Assembly (NCBI GenBank): GCA_030248295.1
Contig: JASANH010000371.1
Coordinates: 217,821-281,820, forward strand
Length of the DNA: 64,000 nt
Direction of reading: 5' to 3'
Source of the DNA: Mesodorylaimus sp. YZB2_4
Taxonomy: Eukaryota > Nematoda > Enoplea > Dorylaimida > Dorylaimidae
Part shown: positions 50,901 through 64,000 of the stretch, piece by piece
Position numbering within the stretch: position 1 is the first letter of the stretch
Layout: every line of letters starts with the position of its first letter
Notes under the pieces: generated by a model
The model's input: the letters and a program-made list of their open reading frames with translations, nothing else
What the model was told of the DNA's origin: nothing
Database searches by the model: none
Translations under genes and position numbers: made by a program

Positions 50901-53900
50901 GGAAAAAGGGGAATCTGATGCTCGCACTGTTTGTGAAGAGCTGATCAGTGCTCCCACGTTCATGAATGGGAAGGTGGGGAATCAGATGCTCGCACTGTTC
51001 GCAAAGAGCTAATCAGCGATATCACGTTCATGAATGGGAAGGTGGGGAATCAGATGCTCGCACTGTTCGTAAAGAGCTGATCAGCGATTTCATGTTCATG
51101 AATGGGAAAAAGGGGAATCTGATGCTCGCACTGTCCATAAAAAGCTGATCAGCGATCCCATATTCATGGATGGGAAAAAGGGGAATCTGATGCTCGCACT
51201 GTTCGTAACAAGCTGATCAGTGCTCCCACGTTCATCAAAGGGAAAAAAGGGGAATCTGATGCTCGCACTGTTCGTGAAGAGCTGATCAGCGATATCGCGT
51301 TCATAAATGGGAAAAAGGGGAATCTGATGCTCGCACTGTTCGTAAAGAGCTGATCAGCGATATCACGTTCATGAATAGGAAGGTGGGGAATCAGATGCTC
51401 GCACTGTACGTAAAAAGCTGATCAGCAATTCCATGTTCATGAATAGGAAAGAGGGGAATCTGATGCTCGCACTGTTCGTGAAAAGCTGATCAGCAATTCC
51501 ATGTTCATGAATAGGAAAGAGGGGAATCTGATGCTCGCACTGTTCGTGAAAAGCTGATCAGTGCTCCCACATTCATGAATAGGAAGGTGGGGAATCAGAT
51601 GCTCGCACTGTTCGTGAAGAGCTGATCAGCGATTTCACGTTTATGAATGGGAAAGAGGGGAATCTGATGCTCGCACTGTTCGTGAAGAGCTGATCAGCGA
51701 TTTCACGTTCATGAATGGGAAAAAGGGGAATCTGATGCTCGCACTGTTCGTCAAGAGCTGATCAGCGATACCACCTTCATGAATGGGAAAGAGGGGAATA
51801 AGATGATCGCACTGTACTTAAAGAGCTGATCAGTGATCCCATGTTCATGAATGGGAAAAAGGGGAATCTGATGCTCGCACTGTTCGGAAAGTGCTGATCG
51901 GCAAGTCCATGTTAATAAATGAGGAAAAAGGGGAATCTGATGCTCGCACAGTTCGTAAAGAGCTGATCAGAGATTTCACGTTCATGAATGGGAAAGAGGG
52001 GAATATGATGCTCGCACTGTTCGTAGAGAGCTGATCAGTGCTCCCACATTCATAAATGGGGAAAAGGGGAATCTGATGCTCGCACTGTTCGTAAAGAGCT
52101 GATCAGCGATTCCATGTTCATGAATGGGAAGGAGGGGAATCTGATACTCGCACTGTTCGGAAAGAGCTGATCAGCATAGATGATGCTCGCACTTTAGATT
52201 TCATGTTCATGAATGGGAAAAGGGGAATCTGATGCTCCCACTGTTCGTAAAAAACCTGATCAGTGCTCCCACGTTCATGAATGGGAAGGTGGGGAATCAG
52301 ATGCTCGCACTGTTCGCAAAGAGCTGATCAGCGCTCCCACGTTCATATATGGGAAAAAGGGGAATCTGATGCTCGCACTGTTCGTGAAAAGCTGATCAGC
52401 GATTTCAGGTTCATGCATGGGAAAAAGGGGAATCAGATGCTCGCACTGTTCGTAAAGAGCTGATCAGTGCTCCCACGTTCATGAATGGGAAATAGGGGAA
52501 TCTGATGCTCGCACTGTTCGTAAACAGATGATCAGCGATTTCATGTTCATGAATGGGAAGGAGATGAATTTGATGCCCGCACTGTTCGTATAGAGCTGAT
52601 AAGCGATCCCATGTTCATGGATGGGAAAAAAGGGGAATCTGATGCTCGAACTGTTCGTAAAGAGCTGATCAGTGCTCCCACGTTCATGAATGGGAAGGTG
52701 GGGAATCTGATGCTCGCACTGTTCGTAAAGAGCTGATCAGCGATTTCACGTTCATGAATGGGAAAAAGGGGAATCTGATGCTCGCACTGTTCGTAGAGAG
52801 CTGATCAGTGCTTCCACGTTCATGAATGGGAAGGTGGGGAATCTGATGCTCGCACTGTTCGTAAAGAGCTGATAAGTGCTCCAACGTTCATGAATGGGGA
52901 AGAGGAGAATCTGATGCTCGCACTGTTCGTAAAGAGCTGATCAGTGCTCCCACGTTCATGAATGGGAAAAAGGGGAATCTGATGCTCGCACTGTTCGTAA
53001 AGAGCTGATCAGCGATTTCATGTTCATGAATAGGAAAGAGGGGAATCTGATGCTCGCACTGTTCGTCAAGAGCTGATCAGCGATTTCATGTTCATGAATG
53101 GGAAGGAGGGGAATCTGATGCTCGCACTGTTCGTAAAGAGCTGATAAGTGCTCCAACGTTCATGAATGGGGAAAAGGAGAATCTGATGCTCGCACTGTTC
53201 GTAAAAACCTGATCAGTGATACAACGTTCATGAATGGGAATGAGGGGAATCTGATGCTCGCACTGTTCGTAAAGAGCTGATAAGTGCTCCAACGTTCATG
53301 AATGGGGAAAAGGAGAATCTGATGCTCGCACTGTTCGTAAAAACCTGATCAGCGATTTCATGTTCATGAATGGGAAGGAGGGCAATCTGATGCTCGCACT
53401 GTTCGTAGAAAGCTGATCAGTGGTCCTAGGTTCATGAATGGGAAAGAGGGGAATCAGATGCTCGCACTGTTCGTAATGAGCTGATCAGAGATTCCACGTT
53501 CATGAATGGGAAAAAGGGGAATCTGATGCTCCCACTGTTCGTAAAAAACCTGATCAGTGCTCCCACGTTCATGAATGGGAAGGTGGGGAATCAGATGCTC
53601 GCACTATTCGCATAGAGCTGATCAGTGCTCCCACGTTCATATATGGGAAAAAGGGGAATCTGATGCTCGCACTGTTCGTCAAGAGCTGATCAGCGATATC
53701 ACGTTCATATATGGGAAAAAGGAAAATCTGATGCTCGCACTGTCCGTAAAGAGCTGATCAGTGCTCCGACGTTCATATATGGGAAAAAGGGGAATCTGAT
53801 GCTCGCACTGTTCGTAAAGAGATGATCAGCGATTTCATGTTCATGAATGGGAAGGAGGGGAATCTGATGCTCGCACTGTTCGTAAAGAGCTGATCAGCGA

Positions 53901-54639
53901 TTTCATGTTCATGGATAGGAAAGAGGGGAATCTGATGCTCGCACTGTTCGTGAAGAGCTGATCAGTGCTCCCACGTTCATGAATGGGAAGGTGGGGAATC
54001 AGATGCTCGCACTGTTCGCCAAAAGCTGATCAGCGATCCCATGTTCATGAATGGGAAAAAGGGGAATCTGATGCTCGCACTGCTCGTCAAAAGCTGATCA
54101 GCGATTTCATGTTCATGAATGGGAAGGAGGGGAATCTGATGCTCGCACTGTTCGTAAAGAGCTGATAAGTGCTCCAACGTTCATGAATGGGGAAGAGGAG
54201 AATCTGATGCTCGCACTGTTCGTAAAGAGCTGATCAGTGCTCCCACGTTCATGAATGGGAAGGTGGGGAATCTGATGCTCGCACTGTTCGTTAAGAGCTG
54301 ATCAGCAATTCCATGTTCATGAATGGGAAAAAGGGGAATCTGATGCTCGCACTGTTCGTAAAGAGCTGATCAGCGATTTCATGTTCATGAATGGGAAAAA
54401 GGGGAATCTGATGCTCGCACTGTTCGTAAAGAGCTGATCAGTGCTCCAACGTTTATGAATGCGAAAGGGGGAATCAGATGCTCGCACTGTTCGTCAAGAG
54501 CTGATCGAGGCTCAAACATTCAGGAATGGGAAGGATGGGAATCTGATGCTCGCACTGTTCGTCAAGAGCTGATCAGCGATATCACGTTGATTTATGTTAA
54601 AAAGGTACATCTGATGCTCCCACTGTGAGTAAAGAGCTG

Positions 54640-56540
54640 ATCAGTGCTCCGACGTTCATATATGGGAAAAAGGGGAATCTGATGCTCGCACTGTTCGTAA
54701 AGAGATGATCAGCGATTTCATGTTCATGAATGGGAAGGAGGGGAATCTGATGCTCGCACTGTTCGTAAAGAGCTGATCAGCGATTTCATGTTCATGGATA
54801 GGAAAGAGGGGAATCTGATGCTCGCACTGTTCGTGAAGAGCTGATCAGTGCTCCCACGTTCATGAATGGGAAGGTGGGGAATCAGATGCTCGCACTGTTC
54901 GCCAAGAGCTGATCAGCGATCCCATGTTCATAAATGGGAAAAAGGGGAATCTGATGCTCGCACTTCACGTCAAAAGCTGATCAGCGATTTCATGTTCATG
55001 AATGGGAAGGAGGGGAATCTGATGCTCGCACTGTTCGTAAAGAGCTGATAAGTGCTCCAACGTTCATGAATGGGGAAGAGGAGAATCTGATGCTCGCACT
55101 GTTCGTAAAGAGCTGATCAGTGCTCCCACGTTCATGAATGGGAAGGTGGGGAATCTGATGCTCGCACTGTTCGTTAAGAGCTGATCAGCAATTCCATGTT
55201 CATGAATGGGAAAAAGGGGAATCTGATGCTCGCACTGTTCGTAAAGAGCTGATCAGTGCTCCCACGTTCATGAATGGGAAGGTGGGGAATCTGATGCTCG
55301 CACTGTTCGTTAAGAGCTGATCAGCAATTCCATGTTCATAAATGGGAAAAAGGGGAATCTGATGCTCGCACTGTTCGTAAAAACCTGATCAGCGATTTCA
55401 TGTTCATGAGTGGGAAGTAGGGGAATCTGATGCTCGCACTGTTCGTAAAGAGCTGATAAGTGCTCCAACGTTCATGAATGGGGAAGAGGAGAATCTGATG
55501 CTCGCACTGTTCGTAAAGAGCTGATCAGTGCTCCCACGTTCATGAATGGGAAGGTGGGGAATCTGATGCTCGCACTGTCCGTAAAGAGCTGATCAGTGCT
55601 CCGACGTTCATATATGGGAAAAAGGGGAATCTGATGCTCGCACTGTTCGTAAAGAGATGATCAGCGATTTCATGTTCATGAATGGGAAGGAGGGGAATCT
55701 GATGCTCGCACTGTTCGTAAAGAGCTGATCAGCGATTTCATGTTCATGGATAGGAAAGAGGGGAATCTGATGCTCGCACTGTTCGTGAAGAGCTGATCAG
55801 TGCTCCCACGTTCATGAATGGGAAGGTGGGGAATCAGATGCTCGCACTGTTCGCCAAGAGCTGATCAGCGATCCCATGTTCATGAATGGGAAAAAGGGGA
55901 ATCTGATGCTCGCACTTCACGTCAAAAGCTGATCAGCGATTTCATGTTCATGAATGGGAAGGAGGGGAATCTGATGCTCGCACTGTTCGTAAAGAGCTGA
56001 TAAGTGCTCCAACGTTCATGAATGGGGAAGAGGAGAATCTGATGCTCGCACTGTTCGTAAAGAGCTGATCAGTGCTCCCACGTTCATGAATGGGAAGGTG
56101 GGGAATCTGATGCTCGCACTGTTCGTTAAGAGCTGATCAGCAATTCCATGTTCATGAATGGGAAAAAGGGGAATCTGATGCTCGCACTGTTCGTAAAGAG
56201 CTGATCAGTGCTCCCACGTTCATGAATGGGAAGGTGGGGAATCTGATGCTCGCACTGTTCGTTAAGAGCTGATCAGCAATTCCATGTTCATAAATGGGAA
56301 AAAGGGGAATCTGATGCTCGCACTGTTCGTAAAAACCTGATCAGCGATTTCATGTTCATGAGTGGGAAGTAGGGGAATCTGATGCTCGCACTGTTCGTAA
56401 AGAGCTGATAAGTGCTCCAACGTTCATGAATGGGGAAGAGGAGAATCTGATGCTCGCACTGTTCGTAAAGAGCTGATCAGTGCTCCCACGTTCATGAATG
56501 GGAAGGTGGGGAATCAGATGCTCGCACTGTTCGTAAAGAG
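54640..56540 (+). repeat. Tandem 952-bp higher-order repeat (14 monomers), two copies
   Basis: Rare markers recur exactly 952 bp apart: CACTTCACGTCAAAAG at 54961 and 55913, TGTTCATGAGTGGGAAG at 55401 and 56353, and the CCGACGTTCATATATGGG variant at about 54650 and 55602. Confidence 0.9.
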
Positions 56541-59217
56541 CTGATCAGTGCTCCCACGTTCATGAATGCGGAGGTGGGGAATCAGATGCTCGCACTGTTC
56601 GTAAAAAACTGATCAGCGATTTCATGTTCATGAATGGGAAGGAGGGGAATCTGATGCTCGCACTGTTTGAGAAAGCTGATCAGTGGTCCTAGGTTCATGA
56701 ATGGGAAGGTGGGGAATCAGATGCTCGCACTGTTCGTAAAAAGATGATCAGCGATTTCATGTTCATGAATGGGAAGGAGGGGAATCTGATGCTCGCACTG
56801 TTCGTAAAGAGCTGATCAGCGATTTCATGTTCATGGATAGGAAAGAGGGGAATCTGATGCTCGCACTGTTCGTGAAGAGCTGATCAGTGCTCCCACGTTC
56901 ATGAATGGGAAGGTGGGGAATCAGATGCTCGCACTGTTCGCCAAGAGCTGATCAGCGATCCCATGTTCATGAATGGGAAAAAGGGGAATCTGATGCTCGC
57001 ACTGCTCGTCAAAAGCTGATTAGCGATTTCATGTTCATGAATGGGAAGGAGGGGAATCTGATGCTCGCACTGTTCGTAAAGAGCTGATAAGTGCTCCAAC
57101 GTTCATGAATGGGGAAGAGGAGAATCTGATGCTCGCACTGTTCGTAAAAAGCTGATCAGTGCTCCCACGTTCATGAATAAGAAGGTGGGGAATCAGATGC
57201 TCGCACTGTTCGTAAAGAGCTGATCAGCAATTCCATGTTCATGAATGGGAAAAAGGGGAATCTGATGCTCGCACTGTTCGCCAAGAGCTGATCAGTGCTC
57301 CCACGTTCATGAATGGGAAAAAGGGGAATCTGATGCTCGCATTGTTCGTAAAGACCTGATCAGCGATTTCATGTTCATGAATGGGAAGCAGGGGAATCTG
57401 ATGCTCGCACTGTTCGGAAAGAGCTGATAAGTGCTCCAACGTTCATGAATGGGGAAGAGGAGAATCTGATGCTCGCACTGTTCGTGAAGAGCTGATCAGT
57501 GCTCCCACGTTCATGAATGGGAAGGTGGGGAATCTGATGCTCGCACTGTTCGTTAAGAGCTGATCAGCAATTCCATGTTTATGAATGGGAAAAAGGGGAA
57601 TCTGATGCTCGCACTGTTCGTCAAGAGCTGATCAGTGCTCCCACGTTCATGAATGAGAGGGTGGGGAATCTGATGCTCGCACTGTTCGTTGAGAGCTGAT
57701 CAGCAATTCCATGTTCATGAATGGGAAAAAGGGGAATCTGATGCTCGCACTGTTCGTAAAAACCTGATCAGCGATTTCATGTTCATGAGTGGGAAGTAGG
57801 GGGAACTGATGCTCGCACTGTTCGTAAAGAGCTAATAAGTGCTCCAACGTTCATGAATGGGGAAGAGGAGAATCTGATGCTCGCACTGTTCGGAAAGAGC
57901 TGATAAGTGCTCCAACGTTCATGAATGGGGAAGAGGAGAATCTGATGCTCGCACTGTTCGTAAAGAGCTGATGAGTGCTCCCACGTTCATGAATGGGAAG
58001 GTGGGGAATCTGATGCTCGCACTGTTCGTTAAGAGCTGATCAGCAATTCCATGTTCATGAATGAAAAAAATAGGGATTTTGATGCTCGCACTGTTCGTAA
58101 AGAGCTGATCAGTGCTCCCACGTTCATGAATGGGAAGGTGGGGAATCTGATGCTCGCACTGTTCGTTAAGAGCTGATCAGCAATTCCATGTTCATGAATG
58201 GGAAAAAGGGGAATCTGATGCTCGCATTGTTCGTAAAAACCTGATCAGCGATTTCATGTTCATGAGTGGGAAGTAGGGGAATCTGATGCTTGCACTGTTC
58301 GTAAAGAGCTGATAAGTGCTCCAACGTTCATGAATGGGGAAGAGGAGAATCTGATGCTCGCACTGTTCGTAAAGAGCTGATCAGTGCTCCCATGTTCATG
58401 AATGGGAAGGTAGGGAATCAGATGCTCGCACTGTTCGTAAGGAGCTGATCAGTGCTCCCACTTTCATGAATGCGGAGGTGGGGAATCAGATGCTCGCACT
58501 GTACGTAAAAAACTGATCAGCGATTTCATGTTCATGAATGGGAAGGAGGGGAATCTGATGCTCGCACTGTTCGTAGGAAGCTTATCAGTGGTCCTAGGTT
58601 CATGAATGGGAAGGTGGGGAATCAGATGCTCGCACTGGTCGTATAAAGCTGATCAGCAATTCCATGTTCACAGATGGGAAAAAACGGGGATTAAGATGCT
58701 CGCACTGTTCGTAATGAGCTGATCAGCGATTTCACGTTCATGAATGGGAAAAAGGGGAATCTGATGCTCACACTGTTCGTAAAGACCTGATCAGTGCTCC
58801 CATGCTCATGAATGGGAAGGTGGTGAATCAGATGCTCGCACTGTTCGTGGAAAGCTGATCAGCAATTCCAAGTTCATAAATGGGAAAGAGGGGAATCTGA
58901 TGCTCGCACTGTTCGTAAAGAGCTGATCAGCGATTTCATGTTCATGAATGGGAAAAAGGGGAATCTGATGCTCCCACTGTTCGTGAAAAACCTGATCAGT
59001 GCTCCCATGTTCATGAATGAGAAGGTGGGGAATCAGATGCTCGCACTGTTCATGGAAAGCTGATCAGCAATTCCATGTTCATATATGGGAAAGAGGGGAA
59101 TCTGATGCTCGCACTGTCCGTAAAAAGATGATCAGCGATTTCATGTTCATGAATGGGAAGGAGGGGAATCTTATTCTCGCACTGTTCGTAAAGAGCTGAT
59201 CAGCGATTTCATGCTCA

Positions 59218-59246
59218 TGAATGGGAATCAGGGGAATCAGTGCGAG
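59218..59246. other. Orientation switch of the satellite
   Basis: Plus-sense monomers end in ATGAATGGGAATCAGGGG and the next bases are AATCAGTGCGAGCATCAG, the reverse complement sense. Only a short GGGAATCAG-type overlap joins the two; there is no spacer. Confidence 0.9.
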
Positions 59247-62200
59247 CATCAGATTCCCTTTTCCCATTCATGAACGTGGGAGCCTGATCAGCTCTTCGAA
59301 CAGTGCGAGCATCTGATTCCCCACCTTCCCATTCATGAACATGGGAGCACTGATCAGCTCTTTACGAACAGTGCGAGCATCAGATTCCCCAATTTCCCAT
59401 TCATGAACATGATATCGCTGATAAGCTCTTTACGAACAGTGCGAGCATCAGATTCCCCTCCTTCCCATCTCATGAACATGAAATCGCTGATCAGCTTTTA
59501 CGAACAGTGCGAGCATCGGATTCCCCACCTTCCCATTCATGAACGTGGGAGCACTGATCAGCTCTTACGAACAGTGCGAGCATCAGATTCCCCCTTTTCC
59601 CATTCATGAACATGGAAATCGCTGATCAGCTTTTTACGAACAGTGCGAGCATCAGATTCCCCACCTTCCCATCCATGAACGTGGGAGCACTGATCAGCTC
59701 TTTACGAACAGTGCGAGCATCTGATTCCCCACCTTCCCATTCATGATTGTGGGAGCACTGATCAGCTCTTCACGAGCAGTGCGAGCATCAGATTCTCCTC
59801 TTCCCCATTCATGAACGTTGGAGCACTTATCAGCTTTTTACGAACAGTGCGAGCATCTGATTCCCCACCTTCCCATTCATGAACGTGATATCGCTGATCA
59901 GCTCTTTACGAACAGTGCGAGAATCAGATTCCCCTTTTTCCCATCCATGAACATGGGATCGCTTATCAGCTCTTTACGAACAGTGCGAGCATCAGATTCC
60001 CCACCTTCCCATTCATGAACGTGGGAGCACTGATCAGCTCTTTACGAACAGTGCGAGCATCAGATTCCCCTCATTCCCATTCATGAACATGGAATCGCTG
60101 ATCAGCTATTTACGAACAGTGCGAGCATCAGATTCCCCTACTTCCCATTCATGAACGTGAAGCGCTGATCAGCTCTTTACGAACAGTGCAAGCATCAGTT
60201 TTTCCTTTTCCCCATTTATGAACGTTGGAGCACTGATCAGCTCTTTACGAACAGTGCGAGCATCAGATTCCCCTCCTTCCCATCCATGAACAGGAAATCG
60301 CTATCAGCTTTTACGAACAGTGCGAGCATCATATTCCCCTTTTTCCCATTCATGAACGTGTGATCTCTGATCAGCTCTTTACGAACAGTGCGAGCATCTG
60401 ATTCTCCTCTTTCCCATTCACGAACATGAAATCGCTGATCATCTATTTACGAACAGTGCGAGCATCAGATTGCCCTTTTTAGCATCTATGAACCTTGGAA
60501 CGCTGATCAGCTTTTTACGACCATTGCGAGCATCAGATTCCCCCTCTTCCCCATTCATGAACGTTGGAGCTCTGATCAGCTCTTTACGAACAGTGCGAGC
60601 ATCAGATTCCCCTCTTACCCATTCATGAACATGTTATCTCTGATCAGCTCTTTACGAACAGTGCGAGCATCAGATTCCCCTCCTTCCCATTCATGAACAT
60701 GGAATCGCTGATCATCTTTTTACGAACAGTGCGAGCATCAGATTCTCCTCTTCCCCATTTATGAACATGGGATCGCTGATCAGCTCTTGGCGAACAGTGC
60801 GAGCATCTGATTCCCCACCTTCCTATTCATGAACGTGGGAGCACTGATCAGGTTTTTTACGAACAGTGGGAGCATCAGATTCCCCTTTTTCCCATTCATG
60901 AACGTGAAATCTCTGATCAGCTCATTACGAACAGTGCGAGCATCTGATTCCCCACCTTCCCATTCATGAACGTGGGAGCACTGATCAGCTCTTCACGAAC
61001 AGTGCGAGCATCAGATTGCCCTCCTTCCCATTCATGAACATGAAATCGCTGATCAGGTTTTTACGAACAGTGCGAGCATCAGATTCTCCTTTTCCCCATT
61101 CATGAACGTTGGAGCACTTATCAGCTCTTTACGAACAGTGCGAGCATCAGATTCCCCTCCTTCCCATTCATGAACATGAAATCGCTGATCAGCTCTTGAC
61201 GAACAGTGCGAGCATCAGATTCCCCTCTTTCCTATTCATGAACATGAAATCGCTGATCAGCTCTTTACGAACAGTGCGAGCATCAGATTCCCCTCTTTCC
61301 CATTTATGAACATGGAATTGCTGATCAGCTCTTTACGAACAGTGCGAGCATCAGATTCTCCTCTTCCCCATTCATGAACGTTGGAGCACTTATCAGCTCT
61401 TTACGAACAGTGCGAGCATCAGATCCCCCTCCTTCCCATTCATGAACATGAAATCGCTGATCATCTTTTTACGGACAGTGCGAGCATCAGATTCCCCTCT
61501 TTCCCATATATGAACATGGAATTGCTGATCAGCTTTCCATGAACAGTGCGAGCATCTGATTCCCCACCTTCCCATTCATGAACATGGGAGCACTGATCAG
61601 GTTTTTCACGAACAGTGGGAGCATCAGATTCCCCTTTTTCCCATTCATGAACATGAAATCGCTGATCAGCTCTTTACGAACAGTGCGAGCATCAGATTCC
61701 CCACCTTCCCATTCATGAACGTGGGAGCACTGATCAGCTCTTTACGAACAGTGCGAGCATCAGATTCTCCTCTTCCCCATTCATGAACGTTGAAGCACTT
61801 ATCAGCTCTTTACGAACAGTGCGAGCATCAGATTCCCCTACTTCCCACTCATGAACATGAAATCGCTGATCAGGTTTTTACGAACAGTGCGAGCATCAGA
61901 TTCCCCTGTTTCCCATTCATGAACATGGAATTGCTGATCAGCTCTTAACGAACAGTGCGAGCATCAGATTCCCCACCTTCCCATTCATGAACGTGGAAGC
62001 ACTGATCAGCTCTTTACGAACAGTGCGAGCATCAGATTCCCCTTTTTCCCATTCATGAACATGGAATTGCTGATCAGCTCTTAACGAACAGTGCGAGCAT
62101 CAGATTCCCCACCTTCCCATTCATGAACGTGGGAGCACTGATCAGCTCTTTACGAACAGTGCGAGCATCAGATTCTCCTCTTCCCCATTCATGAACGTTG

Positions 62201-64000
62201 GAGCACTTATCAGCTCTTTACGAACAGTGCGAGCATCAGATTCCCCTCCTTCCCATTCATGAACATGAAATCGCTGATCAGCTTTTGACGTGAAGTGCGA
62301 GCATCAGATTCCCCTTTTTCCCATTCATGAACATGGGATCGCTGATCAGCTCTTGGCGAACAGTGCGAGCATCTGATTCCCCACCTTCCCATTCATGAAC
62401 GTGGGAGCACTGATCAGCTCTTCACGAACAGTGCGAGCATCAGATTCCCCTCTTTCCTATCCATGAACATGAAATCGCTGATCAGCTCTTTACGAACAGT
62501 GCGAGCATCAGATTCCCCTCCTTCCCATTCATGAACATGAAATCGCTGATCATCTCTTTACGAACAGTGCGAGCATCAGATTCCCCTTTTTCCCATATAT
62601 GAACGTCAGAGCACTGATCAGCTCTTTACGGACAGTGCGAGCATCAGATTTTCCTTTTTCCCATATATGAACGTGATATCGCTGATCAGCTCTTGACGAA
62701 CAGTGCGAGCATCAGATTCCCCTTTTTCCCATATATGAACGTGGGAGCACTGATCAGCTCTATGCGAATAGTGCGAGCATCTGATTCCCCACCTTCCCAT
62801 TCATGAACGTGGGAGCACTGATCAGGTTTTTTACGAACAGTGCGAGCGTCTGATTCCCCTCTTTCCCATTCATGAACCAAGGACCACTGATCAGCTTTCT
62901 ACGAACAGTGCGAGCATCAGATTGCCCTCCTTCCCATTCATGAACATGAAATCGCTGATCAGTTTTTTACGAACAGTGCGAGCATCTGATTCCCCACCTC
63001 CGCATTCATGAACTTGGGAGCACTGATCAGCTCTTTACGAACAGTGCGAGCATCTGATTCCCCACCTTCCCATTCATGAACGTGGGAGCACTGATCAGCT
63101 CTTTACGAACAGTGCGAGCATCAGATTCTCCTCTTCCCCATTCATGAACGTTGGAGCACTTATCAGCTCTTTACGAACAGTGCGAGCATCAGATTCCTCT
63201 ACTTCCCACTCATGAACATGAAATCGCTGATCAGGTATACGAACAGTGCGAGCATCAGATTCCCCTTTTTCCCATTCATGAACATGGAATTGCTGATCAG
63301 CTCTTAACGAACAGTGCGAGCATCAGATTCCCCACCTTCCCATTCATGAACGTGGGAGCACTGATCAGCTCTTTACGAACAGTGCGAGCATCAGATTCTC
63401 CTCTTCCCCATTCATGAACGTTGGAGCACTTATCAGCTCTTTCCGAACAGTGCGAGCATCAGATTCCCCTACTTCCCACTCATGAACATGAAATCGCTGA
63501 TCAGGTTTTTACGAACAGTGCGAGCATCAGATTCCCCTTTTTCCCATTCATGAACATAGAATTGCTGATCAGCTCTTAACGAACAGTGCGAGCATCAGAT
63601 TCCCCACCTTCCCATTCATGAACGTGGGAGCACTGATCAGCTCTTGGCGAACAGTGCGAGCATCAGATTCCCCTTTTTCCCATTCATGAACATGGAATTG
63701 CTGATCAGCTCTCTACGAACAGTGCGAGCATCTGATTCCCCACCTTCCCATTCATGAACGTGGGAGCACTGATCAGCTCTTTACGGACAGTGCGAGCATC
63801 AGATTCCCCTCTTTCCTATTCATGAACATGAAATCGCTGATCAGCTCTTTACGAACAGTGCGATCCCCTCCTTCCCATTCATGAACATGAAATCGCTGAT
63901 CATCTTTGTACGAACAGTGCGAGCATCAGATTCCCCTTTTTCCCATATATGAACGTCGGAGCACTGATCAGCTCTTTACGGACAGTGCGAGCATCAGATT

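Larger units (their letters stand above)
46231..64000. repeat. 68-bp satellite array, about 260 monomers, continuing past the window
   Basis: The monomer is 68 bp: GAGCTGATCAG, then a variable block of about 9 bp, then GTTCATGAATGGGAA, a purine run, GGGGAATC(A/T)GATGCTCG and CACTGTTCGTAAA. At least four variant classes differ in the block after TGATCAG (GTGCTCCCAC, CGATTTCAT, CAATTCCAT, AAGTGCTCCAAC type) and in the purine run. Variants mix without simple alternation, yet long blocks are duplicated. Direction is plus from 46231 to about 59228 and reversed from there to 64000. Short ORFs of 60-66 codons on both strands arise because three monomers make 204 bp; they are not genes. Confidence 0.97.

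Noticed and set aside
46231..64000. Dozens of 60-66 codon ORFs on both strands
   Set aside because: They recur every few monomers because three 68-bp units make 204 bp; they are translations of satellite DNA with no start context or independent conservation.
46231..64000. CRISPR-like array
   Set aside because: The whole 68-bp unit is repeated with drift; there are no constant short repeats separated by unique spacers, and the surrounding genome is eukaryotic.

Overview
The window is eukaryotic, almost certainly from an invertebrate animal. Genes are split into short exons by mostly small introns (many 50-130 bp, with T-rich acceptors ending TTTCAG, TTTTAG or CTAG). One gene is a selenocysteine-containing thioredoxin reductase with a readable SECIS element. 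Tc1, Ty3/gypsy and LINE relatives and tRNA-derived SINEs are present. I cannot name the species; the gene set would fit a nematode-like, tardigrade-like or similar small invertebrate genome.

Layout. 1-3072 (-) is a membrane protein of unknown family, cut by the window edge. 3.1-11.4 kb holds no gene I can support, only degenerate repeats and inverted repeats. 11.5-21.1 kb is a compact housekeeping cluster. It holds an intronless GALT (-), a complete ten-exon LanC-like gene (-), and, divergent from it across about 280 bp, a thioredoxin reductase (+) ending in Cys-Sec-Gly with a SECIS in the 3' UTR. 22.5-23.95 kb (-) is an intact six-exon gene of unknown family. 24.85-28.43 kb (-) is an FBXO3-type gene (F-box, SUKH, ApaG) that carries a stop in the F-box and several frame breaks, so it is probably a pseudogene; one intron holds a long inverted repeat. 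28.7-29.7 kb is a decayed Tc1-like transposon. 30.1-32.2 kb (-) is a seven-exon gene joining a SWIM zinc finger, a PHD finger and a USP-like cysteine peptidase, with one in-frame TGA before the catalytic His region.

The second half is repetitive. 34.5-35.16 kb is an extreme homopolymer tract, possibly an assembly artefact. 35.16-42.6 kb is a Ty3/gypsy element (-) with frameshifts, its reverse transcriptase split by a 0.54-kb insertion that also has a relative at 10.5 kb. 43.3-46.1 kb is a LINE (-) interrupted by a tRNA-derived SINE; a second copy of that SINE lies in the LANCL gene. From about 46.23 kb to the end the window is a 68-bp satellite. It contains higher-order duplications (952 bp tandem; another 11,240 bp apart) and flips orientation at about 59.23 kb.

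All gene models were built by eye from splice signals, frame continuity and remembered family motifs; no database search was possible.
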